Shown one piece after another: positions 1-8,463 of a DNA stretch of 64,000 nt. The stretch lies in the NCBI RefSeq assembly GCF_014898075.1, contig NZ_CP062976.1:496001-560000 (forward strand), read 5' to 3'. This DNA is from Neisseria yangbaofengii. GTDB taxonomy: Bacteria > Pseudomonadota > Gammaproteobacteria > Burkholderiales > Neisseriaceae. The first letter of the stretch is position 1, and each line of letters opens with the position of its first letter. Under the pieces are notes generated by a model. That model was not told where the DNA came from. It searched no databases and worked only from the letters and a program-made list of their open reading frames with translations. The translations under genes and the position numbers were made by a program.

Positions 1-30
1 CCACGGTAGCAGAGACCAGCTATGCTTATA

Positions 31-2913
31 TCAGCCGCCTTCGGGCGGCTGTGTGTTGAAACTAAAACCGTTGGCGATAGAGCTTACAGATACGCTCAGC
101 CGCCTTCGGGCGGCTGTGTGTTGAAACTTCGTCTATCCATGCAATATCTGCCGTTGTGCAGTCAGCCGCCTTCGGGCGGCTGTGTGTTGAAACCTATTCA
201 AAGATTTGACAACCTGCTTTTGGGTAGTCAGCCGCCTTCGGGCGGCTGTGTGTTGAAACTGCTGGTGCAGGAAGCCCGTCTGAAAGCCTTGTTTCAGCCG
301 CCTTCGGGCGGCTGTGTGTTGAAACACGGAACTGCCTGTCTATCAGGAACATAAATCGAATCAGCCGCCTTCGGGCGGCTGTGTGTTGAAACACGGAACT
401 GCCTGTCTATCAGGAACATAAATCGAATCAGCCGCCTTCGGGCGGCTGTGTGTTGAAACGTTTGTTACCAACCACCACACACGGCAGGGGATAATCAGCC
501 GCCTTCGGGCGGCTGTGTGTTGAAACATTAATATATTAACGGAAGTATAAATAAAACAGTGTCAGCCGCCTTCGGGCGGCTGTGTGTTGAAACGGAACTG
601 ACTGAGCAACACTGCCTGCAAGTCTTCTTCAGCCGCCTTCGGGCGGCTGTGTGTTGAAACCCGAAGTAAACGACAAAATTATTCCGAACCTGCCCTCAGC
701 CGCCTTCGGGCGGCTGTGTGTTGAAACGCCGTCTCGGTGCGGATATACACCGCCTTGCGTGTCAGCCGCCTTCGGGCGGCTGTGTGTTGAAACTTTAACA
801 ATTAGGAAAAACCCGCGTTACGTGGGCTCAGCCGCCTTCGGGCGGCTGTGTGTTGAAACGACGGCTACGGGTTCCCCGGGCGTAACCGCCCGTTTCAGCC
901 GCCTTCGGGCGGCTGTGTGTTGAAACGATGTATACACATGCTCGGGTCGGTGCATAGACTGCATCAGCCGCCTTCGGGCGGCTGTGTGTTGAAACCGAGA
1001 ACGCCGAGCGAAAAAGCGGAGATAAGCAATTCAGCCGCCTTCGGGCGGCTGTGTGTTGAAACATACGGTTCTCGAAAGTGTAGATACTATCCTCCTGCTC
1101 AGCCGCCTTCGGGCGGCTGTGTGTTGAAACTCTATGGACTTATCCAGCACTGCACTGTTCGGTATCAGCCGCCTTCGGGCGGCTGTGTGTTGAAACTCGG
1201 CGATGTGGTGCTGACCCGTGTCGGTACACTCAGCCGCCTTCGGGCGGCTGTGTGTTGAAACCAGTTGCCGTATTTGCTGTCGTAATCTTCCGGATTCAGC
1301 CGCCTTCGGGCGGCTGTGTGTTGAAACACTGCCTTAGAATATATGCTTACCCAACAGCATGCTGTCAGCCGCCTTCGGGCGGCTGTGTGTTGAAACAACC
1401 CATCAACAGTATCTGCGCAAAAGTGGTCTTCAGCCGCCTTCGGGCGGCTGTGTGTTGAAACTGTAGTGTTGACCGAGACGAGTGGGTACACCGCATCAGC
1501 CGCCTTCGGGCGGCTGTGTGTTGAAACACTTGTCAGACTGCCCTGCGGGTGTTCGGCGACCTCAGCCGCCTTCGGGCGGCTGTGTGTTGAAACAGGTTGG
1601 TTGCGAACGGATACAAGGCGGCCAGTTCATCAGCCGCCTTCGGGCGGCTGTGTGTTGAAACCGCATAATCATAGCCTAGCAGTCCGCATAAGCTGTCTCA
1701 GCCGCCTTCGGGCGGCTGTGTGTTGAAACTGCTTACCCAACATCCGCGCCTGATTGACAGCAACGTCAGCCGCCTTCGGGCGGCTGTGTGTTGAAACAAT
1801 GGAGTATCCTGTAGCCTGTGTTGACTCTGACAATCAGCCGCCTTCGGGCGGCTGTGTGTTGAAACGGACATAGCGTTTACTGATTTGCAAATCGCAAACG
1901 ATCAGCCGCCTTCGGGCGGCTGTGTGTTGAAACCAGGTCAACCAGAATGCCTGATGAATGCCAAAAATTCAGCCGCCTTCGGGCGGCTGTGTGTTGAAAC
2001 AGATTTGAATCCTCGTCATTCAGATTTGAATCCTCTCAGCCGCCTTCGGGCGGCTGTGTGTTGAAACTCCATCAATCGATAACTGGCATACTTCTTGCCG
2101 CTTTCAGCCGCCTTCGGGCGGCTGTGTGTTGAAACAGCAAGTGTGTGATAATTTCGTAGGGTGTCGGCTGTGTGTTGAAACTACAACTGCCCGAAATAAG
2201 TTAAAAGATTACGGACTCAGCCGCCTTCGGGCGGCTGTGTGTTGAAACTTTACGGTACCCCTTGACGCTAGCCCACCCAAAATCAGCCGCCTTCGGGCGG
2301 CTGTGTGTTGAAACTCGAACTCAACGCCATAGAGTTTAGTCAGTAATTCAGCCGCCTTCGGGCGGCTGTGTGTTGAAACCTTTGCGGGAGGCTGTCTGAA
2401 AATACAGCCTTGTTCAGCCGCCTTCGGGCGGCTGTGTGTTGAAACGCAGGGTACGTTCTCTGTTGTTTGCACTGTCAAATCAGCCGCCTTCGGGCGGCTG
2501 TGTGTTGAAACTATGGGCTTTTGTCCTCCATTGCTTTCAAGAAGAGTCAGCCGCCTTCGGGCGGCTGTGTGTTGAAACAAGATGCCGAAGGCCGTATTTA
2601 CGCGGCCATGCAGTCAGCCGCCTTCGGGCGGCTGTGTGTTGAAACACTTTTCTGATATTGCCTATTGTTGCAGCCATCTGTCAGCCGCCTTCGGGCGGCT
2701 GTGTGTTGAAACCACCGTTCGGATGGATAAACAGAAAAAGACCGCCGTCAGCCGCCTTCGGGCGGCTGTGTGTTGAAACACGGATAAAATGCCCATGGAA
2801 CCCGAATGGATAAGCTCAGCCGCCTTTGGGCGGCTGTGTGTTGAAACCAGACATTGAATTCCGACACGATAAGCCACAATTTCAGCCGCCTTCGGGCGGC
2901 TGTGTGTTGAAAC
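31..2913 (+). CRISPR. Type I-C-like CRISPR array, 44 visible repeats
   Basis: A 32-bp repeat starting TCAGCCGCCTTCGGGCGGCT and ending GTGTTGAAAC recurs every 65-69 bp; the palindromic GCCGCC/GGCGGC core and GAAAC end are typical of subtype I-C. I count 43 full repeats, one of them with a single change (2816-2847), plus a half repeat at 2165-2181. Spacers are 33-36 bp and almost all unique. Bases 1-30 look like the tail of a further spacer, so the array continues left. Repeat orientation and the degenerate copies near the right end place the leader, and probably the cas genes, off the left edge. Short ORFs here are repeat read-through, not genes. Subtype is inferred from the repeat alone. Confidence 0.97.
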
Positions 2914-2937
2914 ATTCTCCGAATAAAAGTATTATAG

Positions 2938-3719
2938 TTAATTAAAATAAAAACTACTCATTAATGCGGCCATAAAATTGCCTATTTCAGGCAGCACTTT
3001 TCGTAGATGCTTTTTAAGTAGATGCTTTTTAATGTTCGCCCATGCTTTTTCAATCGGATTAAGCTCTGGCGAATAAGGTGCAAGAGCTAAGATTTTATGC
3101 CCCTCTTTTTCTGAAATCTCTGCTAAAACAGACATCCGATGAAAGCGGGCATTATCCATCACGATAACAGATTGTTCAGTTAATTCAGGCAGCAATACGC
3201 CTTCAAACCATGCTTCAAATAAACGGCTATCCATCGTGCCTGAATAAATCATGGGTGTAATTAGATTACTTTGGTCTTTGATTTGAGCTGCAACCGGTGA
3301 TGTGCGCCGGTATCGTTTACCACTGATTTGCGCTTTAACTGGAAGCCCTTTTGGTGAATAGGCATAAGGACGGTAGTAAAAAGTATCAAATCCTGTTTCA
3401 TCAAGGAAAACAACTTGATAATCAGCATATTGATTTAATGCTTGTTGATAAGCGGCTACCTGTTCTGGTTTTTGTTCTTTGTAGCTCGTGGTCTTTTTTT
3501 ACGCGTCATACCCAATACTTTGAACAAATAACAAATATTAGCCGGCGTACACCCAAAATGAGCTGCAATTTCATGCTGGTATGCACCAGGGTGTTCTTTA
3601 ACATATTCTATGAGCAGGTTTTTATTGACTTTGGTTGCATTGCCACCTTTGACTTGATGTTCAAATGAACCGGTTTGCTCATAGCGTTTTCTCCAACTTC
3701 GACAGGTAAGAGTGCCTCA
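2938..3719 (-). mobile_element. IS630-family transposase, 5'-truncated, with -1 frameshift site
   Basis: Two overlapping reading frames on the minus strand make an IS630/Tc1-mariner-type DDE transposase. The orfA part (3719 to about 3450) carries RSWRKRYEQTGSFEH and a helix-turn-helix (PGAYQHEIAAHFGCTP). The orfB part (about 3498 to 2938) carries the DDE triad motifs FLDETGFDT, VMDNARFHR and LAPYSPELNPIEKAW. They are joined at an A7G run (plus-strand 3493-3500) that fits programmed -1 frameshifting as in other IS630 elements. The first 30 or so residues are missing: upstream of RSWRKR the frame hits a stop and the DNA becomes the neighbouring cupin pseudogene. The 3' end lies 24 bp from the last CRISPR repeat. 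Probably not autonomous. Confidence 0.85.
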
Positions 3720-4122
3720 TTGTATTGTCGAGATAACAGGCATCGCTTATATCAAGTCTGAGTGGGATATAAAATTCAGTAATCAGTAATCGGAGTTACC
3801 TTGCCGCACAATACATAAGAAAATCCTTTCCCCATCATGGAGGTACAGTTTAGGAAAATCGCTGCGTTCCCGTGCTTTCAGGTGTGATAATAGTGTGAAA
3901 CATTTGTTTTTCAAATTGGCATTGAGCAATTTAATCCCTTTTTTTGGTGCGGTAATTTTTTCGTAAGTCGGGGAAAGTTGGCTGTTTTTTGATTTTGGAT
4001 AAAGTCGAAGTGGAAATGCCGATGCGTTGGTTGAGTGTTTTCAGAATCAGACTGTTTCTTTGATGTAAGAATTTGAGTTTGTTGGATAAGGCATGGTGGT
4101 GGTCGAGAAATATTTTTAGCAT
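3703..4122 (-). pseudogene. Decayed XRE-cupin regulator, paralogue of the gene at 7705-8307
   Basis: Frame-by-frame reading shows pieces colinear with the intact regulator at 7705-8307. GISTSTLSKIKKQ matches GISVSTLSKIEKG; LLNANLKNKCFTLLSHLKA matches the segment CAELTNKQFVPLLTTVKA; LHDGE matches QHDGE; and, after a frameshift, TEFYIPLRLDISDACYLDN matches TDFYQPIELGSGDCCYFDS. The middle, covering the linker and start of the cupin, is deleted, and the end is replaced by the IS630 remnant. The first part is still open as a 63-residue ORF (3931-4122) but cannot make a full regulator. Similarity was judged by eye. Confidence 0.75.
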
Positions 4123-4133
4123 TTAAGTTCATA

Positions 4134-4389
4134 TATAGTGAATCAACCAAATTTTCTGTACAAACCGGTAAATCAATGATAGTTGAAATATGGTTTTGGT
4201 GGGCAACAAGTTGCCCACCCTACGGCAGCTAATCCCTTGCCGCCAACGGTAGGGTGCGTGCCAAAGCACGCACGGGTTCTTTAACTCACATTGATGCCGT
4301 CTGAAAACCGAAGGTTTCGCTAAAATTGGGAACAGGCCGTTTACGTTGTCATACTTTTAAAGTGGATTCACTATAGTGAACCCACTATA
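4134..4389. repeat. Palindrome-rich intergenic region with Correia-type ends
   Basis: The gap between the pseudogene and the MHS transporter holds no gene. It starts with TATAGTGAATCAA (4134) and ends with AAGTGGATTCACTATA (to 4374), the terminal sequences of Correia elements, followed by a second TATAGTG/CACTATA pair (4372-4389). The interior is not the usual Correia core. It holds a 10-bp-arm palindrome (4198-4219, GGTGGGCAAC/GTTGCCCACC), an 8-bp-arm hairpin (4254-4273, GTGCGTGC/GCACGCAC) nested in a CCCTAC/GTAGGG pair, and a DUS at about 4292. Confidence 0.55.
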
Positions 4390-4448
4390 GTAATAGCATA
4401 AATGCTGCCAGCTATTGATATGACCGGCAGCATTATTAATCGGGGTTG

Positions 4449-5729
4449 CTATTCCTCCAACGGTTGGTTGGCATAGTCGTCCGCCGCACGGACGGCAATC
4501 AGGGAAATGATGCCGGTAATGATGATGTAGCAGGCAATCGGTACATATGATCCGTTAAATGTTTTGAGCAGGAAGGTTGCTACCAACGGTGCAGTACCAC
4601 CGGCTAAAGCAGCGCCGATTTGATAGCCTAAGGTAATGCCGGTATAACGGACGTTGCTTTTGAAAATTTCAGAAAACATCGTTCCCAATACGGCGGTTGT
4701 CGGTGCCCAAATCACACCCAGCCCCAACACTGTGGCGCAGATTAAGCCGATAAAGGTTTTGCTTTGTAGCAGCCAGAAATAGGGAAAGGCGTAGACCATC
4801 ATCAATAATACGCCGCCGGTGTATACGGTTTTACGGCCGATTTTATCGGACAGTGCGCCCATTACCGGAATCAGAAAAGTAGTGATAATGGTAGCGATGG
4901 TTACGGCATTGAGTACCTGTGTCCGTGAAAAACCAAGTTCGCTGGTGGCATAGAACACGATAAAGGTCGACATGATGTAAAACGGTGCGGTTTCGACAAA
5001 TTTGGCACCAACTGCAATCAGAACTTCCCGTTTATGGTGGCGCAGGGTTTCAAATAAAGGTACAGCAACCACTTTCCCTTCGGCTTTATTTTTCTTAAAT
5101 GCAGGAGTTTCATCAATACCTTTACGTATCCATAGGCCGAGAAAAACCAATACTGCGCTCAAAACAAAGGGTACGCGCCAGCCCCACGATAAAAACTGAT
5201 CGTCGGGTAAGGCAGTCATTGCGGTAAGTGCCAAAGTTGCCAATAGCATACCGACTGTTACGCCCATTTGCGGTACGCTGCCGAAATAGCCCCGTTTTTC
5301 ATTTGAGGCATATTCTACCGCCAACAACATAGCGCCACCCCATTCACCGCCGATGCCCAAACCCTGTATTAGTCTCAATGTAACCATCAGAACCGGTGCA
5401 GCAATACCGATGGCCTGATAAGTCGGTAACAGTCCCATCAGTACGGTTGCTCCGCCCATTAAAGACAAGGTCAGTACTAGAGTTTGTTTGCGGCCGATTT
5501 TGTCACCTATATGACTGAACAGGATTCCGCCAAAAGGACGTATGAAGAAAGATAGGGCAAATGAAGCAAATGCCAGCATGGTTCCGACGGTTGGGTCTTC
5601 GGCCGGGAAAAACAGTTGGTTGAATACCAAAGCAGCAACAGTGCCGTAGAGGAAATAGTCAAACCATTCGATGGAACTGCCGATCAGGCTGGCGAGCAAT
5701 ACGCGGTTGGATACTTTTTGTGTAGGCAT
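4449..5729 (-). CDS. MFS transporter, metabolite:H+ symporter (MHS) family
   Basis: A 426-residue inner-membrane symporter of the ShiA/ProP/KgtP-like MHS branch. It has about 12 hydrophobic segments, the N-terminal GSSIEWFDYFLYG signature, the loop 2-3 MFS motif GDKIGRKQ and its C-domain repeat SDKIGRKT, and RLIQGLGIGGEWGG in TM4-5. The family imports organic or amino acids (shikimate, proline/betaine, dicarboxylates) with protons; the substrate here cannot be read from sequence. I use the second ATG (MPTQK), which has AGGAG eight bases upstream, rather than MIHRRK. It is transcribed divergently from brnQ across a 565-bp gap holding two copies of the putative XRE-cupin operator, so co-regulation with the catabolic genes to the right is likely. 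Confidence 0.85.
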   Translation of the reverse strand: MPTQKVSNRVLLASLIGSSIEWFDYFLYGTVAALVFNQLFFPAEDPTVGTMLAFASFALSFFIRPFGGILFSHIGDKIGRKQTLVLTLSLMGGATVLMGLLPTYQAIGIAAPVLMVTLRLIQGLGIGGEWGGAMLLAVEYASNEKRGYFGSVPQMGVTVGMLLATLALTAMTALPDDQFLSWGWRVPFVLSAVLVFLGLWIRKGIDETPAFKKNKAEGKVVAVPLFETLRHHKREVLIAVGAKFVETAPFYIMSTFIVFYATSELGFSRTQVLNAVTIATIITTFLIPVMGALSDKIGRKTVYTGGVLLMMVYAFPYFWLLQSKTFIGLICATVLGLGVIWAPTTAVLGTMFSEIFKSNVRYTGITLGYQIGAALAGGTAPLVATFLLKTFNGSYVPIACYIIITGIISLIAVRAADDYANQPLEE

Positions 5730-5939
5730 GATTTTTCTCCTGTGAATCATTTTTTGTATAGAGGAAATACTTTCTTTCCCAATGCGGCGTTATTGTGTTT
5801 TAGTTTGAAAAGAAGGGTTTGATAACCGGTCAGAAATGATTCGGACAATTATCGGTTTTGTGCCGAACTGTATAGCCCAAACCGGTTGTTTTGTATGGAA
5901 AGTAACCGTTGCCGATATCGTTCAAACATCTTAATTCAG

Positions 5940-5970
5940 GGCCGTCTGAAAATGCACTTTTCAGACGGCC
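5940..5970. terminator. DUS inverted repeat in the MHS/brnQ gap
   Basis: GGCCGTCTGAAAA and TTTTCAGACGGCC form a hairpin. It lies between divergent genes, so a terminator role is doubtful; it also serves as a DNA uptake sequence. Confidence 0.6.
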
Positions 5971-5987
5971 TTGCTCTGAAAATTTCT

Positions 5988-6010
5988 TATACGAAAAAAT
6001 TTATCTTGTA
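5988..6010. promoter_or_regulatory. Putative XRE-cupin operator, site 1
   Basis: TTATACGAAAAAATTTATC in the MHS/brnQ gap shares the core TATACGAAAAAATT with the site between the XRE-cupin gene and the dadA-like gene (around 8395-8410). No gene lies in the surrounding AT-rich stretch 5971-6294. The regulator assignment is inference from position. Confidence 0.5.
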
Positions 6011-6199
6011 AAAAGAATAGTGTCAACCATTTAATATGTCTGTCAGAGAAAAAGTATAGTGAACGAAAATAGAAAATACAGACTATTGCTGTGTTTTATA
6101 GAGCTGCCTGTATTGTTTTTGCTTATATTTTTCGGTAAGAAGTGATAGGCATACTGAATGATTTTCGCACGAATTCTTTACATCATTTATAAAAATTTC

Positions 6200-6224
6200 T
6201 TGTACGAAAATAATTTATCGTATA
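6200..6224. promoter_or_regulatory. Putative XRE-cupin operator, site 2
   Basis: Near-palindrome TACGAAAATAATTTATCGTA, 70-95 bp upstream of the brnQ start. Its reverse strand reads TCCTATACGATAAATTA, close to TCCTATACGAAAAAATTA at 8394-8411. Confidence 0.5.
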
Positions 6225-6294
6225 GGATAATTTGTAGCGGACAATATTGTTTTCCGTTTAGAAAAAAAGATTTAGGAATGATGGAGGGGCAGTT

Positions 6295-7638
6295 ATGCGA
6301 GTTTTAACGTTCAGACAGTTTATAACGTTGTCGTTTTTCTTATTCGCCATGTTTTTGGGGGCGGGCAATATTATTTTTGCGCCCGTTGTCGGGCAAAGTG
6401 CGGGCAGCCATACTTGGTTGGCGATGTCGGGTTTTCTGATTACCGGTGTGGGTTTGGTATTGCTGGCGATTATCACGTTGGCGCTTTCGGGTGGGGCGGT
6501 TGAAAAACTGGCAGGCCGGATTCATCCGGTGTTTGCGGTTGTATTTTCAGTTGCCCTGTTTCTGGTGCTGGGGCCGGTTTATGTTTTGCCGCGCACCGGA
6601 GCCGTGGTATATGAAGTGGCGGTTACACCGTTTGTCGGGCAGGCGGAAGAAGGGGCATTTAATCTGCCGTTGTTGGTTTTTTCGCTGCTGTTTTTTGTGT
6701 TGACGGTATATCTGACTGCCGATATCGGTAAATTGGTGCGCCGTGTGGGCGAAATCATCACGCCGGTATTTGTCGGATTGTTGCTGATTATTGTGGCGGT
6801 TTCCTTTTTCAGACCTTTGGGCGAAATCGCAGAGCCGACCGGTGTCTATATCAATCAGGCGTTTGGTAAGGGTTTCACACAAGGCTATTTTACGATGGAT
6901 GTATTGGCGGCATTTGTGTTTGGCAAAATCTTTTTGGACGCTACCGCCCGAACCGGCATTGCTGCTGAAAAACTGTCGGGTATTTTTATCAAATGCGGCA
7001 TTTTTTCCATGCTGGCGTTGGCATTTGTGCAGGTATCGCTGGCGTGGCTGGGTGCGACCAGTGTCGGGCAGCTTGGCGTTTCTGCCAACGGCGGACAGGC
7101 ACTGACCGGTATAGTCGGCCTGCTTTTGGGTGATTTGGGCGTGGTAGTGTTGGCAGTCGTGATTTTTCTGACCGGCCTGACAACGGCAATCGGTTGTTTG
7201 AGTGCCGTGAGTGAATATTTCAGCCGCCTGTTTACTGCATTGTCGTACAAACAGTGGGTGGTGGTATTCGGTGCCATCAGTTTTGCCGTTACCAATTTCG
7301 GGCTGACAAAAATTTTGCAGCTTTCCTCGCCGTTGCTCTATATTCTGTATCCGATTTCGATTACCCTGATTGTGTTGGTTTTGGGCAACCGTTGGTTTGG
7401 TCGGAAATCAGTGTATCTCGGTGCCGTTGCGGGAGCAGCGCTGATGGGTGTGGTAGATGGTTTGCAGGAGGCAGGCGTGCTGCCGCCGGCAGTTCACCAA
7501 TGGCTGGGTAATACGCTGCCGTTCTATTCCGAAGGTATGGGCTGGATTTTGATTGCCTTAGTCGGCGGTATTATCGGGTTGGTTGCGGAGAAAACAGGCC
7601 GTCTGAAACCGGTATTTTTCCAAAACGAGAAAATTTAA
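6295..7638 (+). CDS. brnQ: Branched-chain amino acid:cation symporter (BrnQ/LIVCS family)
   Basis: A 447-residue inner-membrane carrier that takes up leucine, isoleucine and valine with Na+ or H+. The N-terminus (FFLFAMFLGAGNIIFAPVVG) is the family hallmark, and about 12 hydrophobic segments follow, with LPRTGAVVYEVAV in the middle. Length is normal for the family (about 430-450). ATG at 6295 follows GATGGAGGGGCAGTT, a good ribosome site. It stands alone, divergent from the MHS transporter and convergent with the XRE-cupin regulator, and is closed by a strong DUS hairpin. Two predicted operator copies upstream link it to the regulator at 7705. Confidence 0.9.
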   Translation: MRVLTFRQFITLSFFLFAMFLGAGNIIFAPVVGQSAGSHTWLAMSGFLITGVGLVLLAIITLALSGGAVEKLAGRIHPVFAVVFSVALFLVLGPVYVLPRTGAVVYEVAVTPFVGQAEEGAFNLPLLVFSLLFFVLTVYLTADIGKLVRRVGEIITPVFVGLLLIIVAVSFFRPLGEIAEPTGVYINQAFGKGFTQGYFTMDVLAAFVFGKIFLDATARTGIAAEKLSGIFIKCGIFSMLALAFVQVSLAWLGATSVGQLGVSANGGQALTGIVGLLLGDLGVVVLAVVIFLTGLTTAIGCLSAVSEYFSRLFTALSYKQWVVVFGAISFAVTNFGLTKILQLSSPLLYILYPISITLIVLVLGNRWFGRKSVYLGAVAGAALMGVVDGLQEAGVLPPAVHQWLGNTLPFYSEGMGWILIALVGGIIGLVAEKTGRLKPVFFQNEKI

Positions 7639-7653
7639 GCCATTAAAGATAAA

Positions 7654-7692
7654 CCAAGGCCGTCTGAAAATACGTTTTTCAGACGGCCTTGG
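7654..7692. terminator. Bidirectional DUS terminator
   Basis: Arms CCAAGGCCGTCTGAAAA and TTTTCAGACGGCCTTGG form a 17-bp perfect stem between the convergent brnQ and XRE-cupin genes. Confidence 0.85.
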
Positions 7693-7704
7693 TTTTACCG
7701 GAAA

Positions 7705-8307
7705 TTATTTCGGTGTGATGGTGGTGTGCGAACATACCCATAAGATTTGTGTATCTTCTTCACCGGCGATGCAGGCGTGCCCCATTGAGCTGTCGAAATA
7801 GCAGCAGTCGCCGCTGCCGAGTTCAATCGGTTGGTAGAAATCGGTATGAATGGTCAGCGAGCCGCTGATAACATAAATAAATTCCTCTCCGTCGTGTTGC
7901 AGCAGTGAGGGAAATTCTTTTACATTGTGTGCCTTAACCGTGGTCAGCAGCGGCACAAACTGCTTATTGGTCAGTTCGGCGCACAGCATACGGTAATCGT
8001 ATTGGGCGGTGCTGTGGATACGGCCGCTGCCGGCACGGGTAACCGTCAGCCTGCCGTTGGGAATCGTATGATTTTCCTCATAAAATAAATCGGCTACATG
8101 AATATCAAGTCCTCGTGCGAGTGCAGCGATTTTTTCGTAGGTTGGTGAGAGTTGGCCTTTTTCTATTTTAGATAAGGTCGAAACAGAAATGCCGCTTTTC
8201 TGACTAAGTTGTTGCAGGGTCAGTTGGCGTTCTTTGCGCAGGCGGTGCAGTTGTTCGGCCAAGAAGCTGTCATTTTCTGCTGCTTGTATATTTGAATGGG
8301 ATTTCAT
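7705..8307 (-). CDS. XRE-family transcriptional regulator with C-terminal cupin
   Basis: A 200-residue DNA-binding regulator of the PuuR type. An N-terminal helix-turn-helix (about residues 20-68) includes QLSQKSGISVSTLSKIEKGQ, and a C-terminal cupin (about 110-195) includes HDGEEFIYVISGSL, DCCYFDSSMGHA and ILWVC. Such proteins usually repress or activate amine or amino-acid catabolism genes and sense a small ligand in the cupin barrel. I start at MKSHSN (8307) because upstream codons are AT-rich, unlike protein, and overlap the operator; the ribosome site is weak. Divergent from the dadA-like gene, with a predicted operator in the 156-bp gap, so autoregulation is likely. A decayed paralogue lies at 3703-4122. 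Confidence 0.85.
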   Translation of the reverse strand: MKSHSNIQAAENDSFLAEQLHRLRKERQLTLQQLSQKSGISVSTLSKIEKGQLSPTYEKIAALARGLDIHVADLFYEENHTIPNGRLTVTRAGSGRIHSTAQYDYRMLCAELTNKQFVPLLTTVKAHNVKEFPSLLQHDGEEFIYVISGSLTIHTDFYQPIELGSGDCCYFDSSMGHACIAGEEDTQILWVCSHTTITPK

Positions 8308-8376
8308 ATATTTTGGTAGAAGCCGGTAATGGTTTGGGTGGAATTGTAAACCAGAAGCCGTTTCTATAAAACGGTA

Positions 8377-8411
8377 TTTTACGAATAAAATTTTCCTATA
8401 CGAAAAAATTA
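8377..8411. promoter_or_regulatory. Putative XRE-cupin operator, site 3, in a divergent promoter
   Basis: TTTTACGAATAAAATTTTCC followed directly by TATACGAAAAAATTA lies between the regulator and the dadA-like gene. The right half repeats the core of sites 1 and 2 before brnQ. AAAGTATAATCA just after it is a plausible -10 for the dadA-like gene. Confidence 0.5.
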
Positions 8412-8463
8412 AAGTATAATCAGCGTGCAAAGTCTATAGTCTATAAAGGAAAAGAGGTCAATC

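Noticed and set aside
22-2877. Many 60-120 residue open frames with QPPSGGCVLK or STHSRPKAA units
   Set aside because: They are read-through of the CRISPR repeat in several frames, with no ribosome sites and no protein character.
1-2913. Spacers that target genes in this window
   Set aside because: I compared spacers by eye with the rest of the window and saw no match; a computed search is needed to be sure.
3351-3668. Plus-strand frame of 105 residues over the IS
   Set aside because: It is the antisense of the transposase orfA/orfB, whose minus-strand translation shows DDE motifs.
2938-3719. Active insertion sequence
   Set aside because: The transposase lacks its N-terminus and no matching terminal inverted repeat was found on the upstream side.
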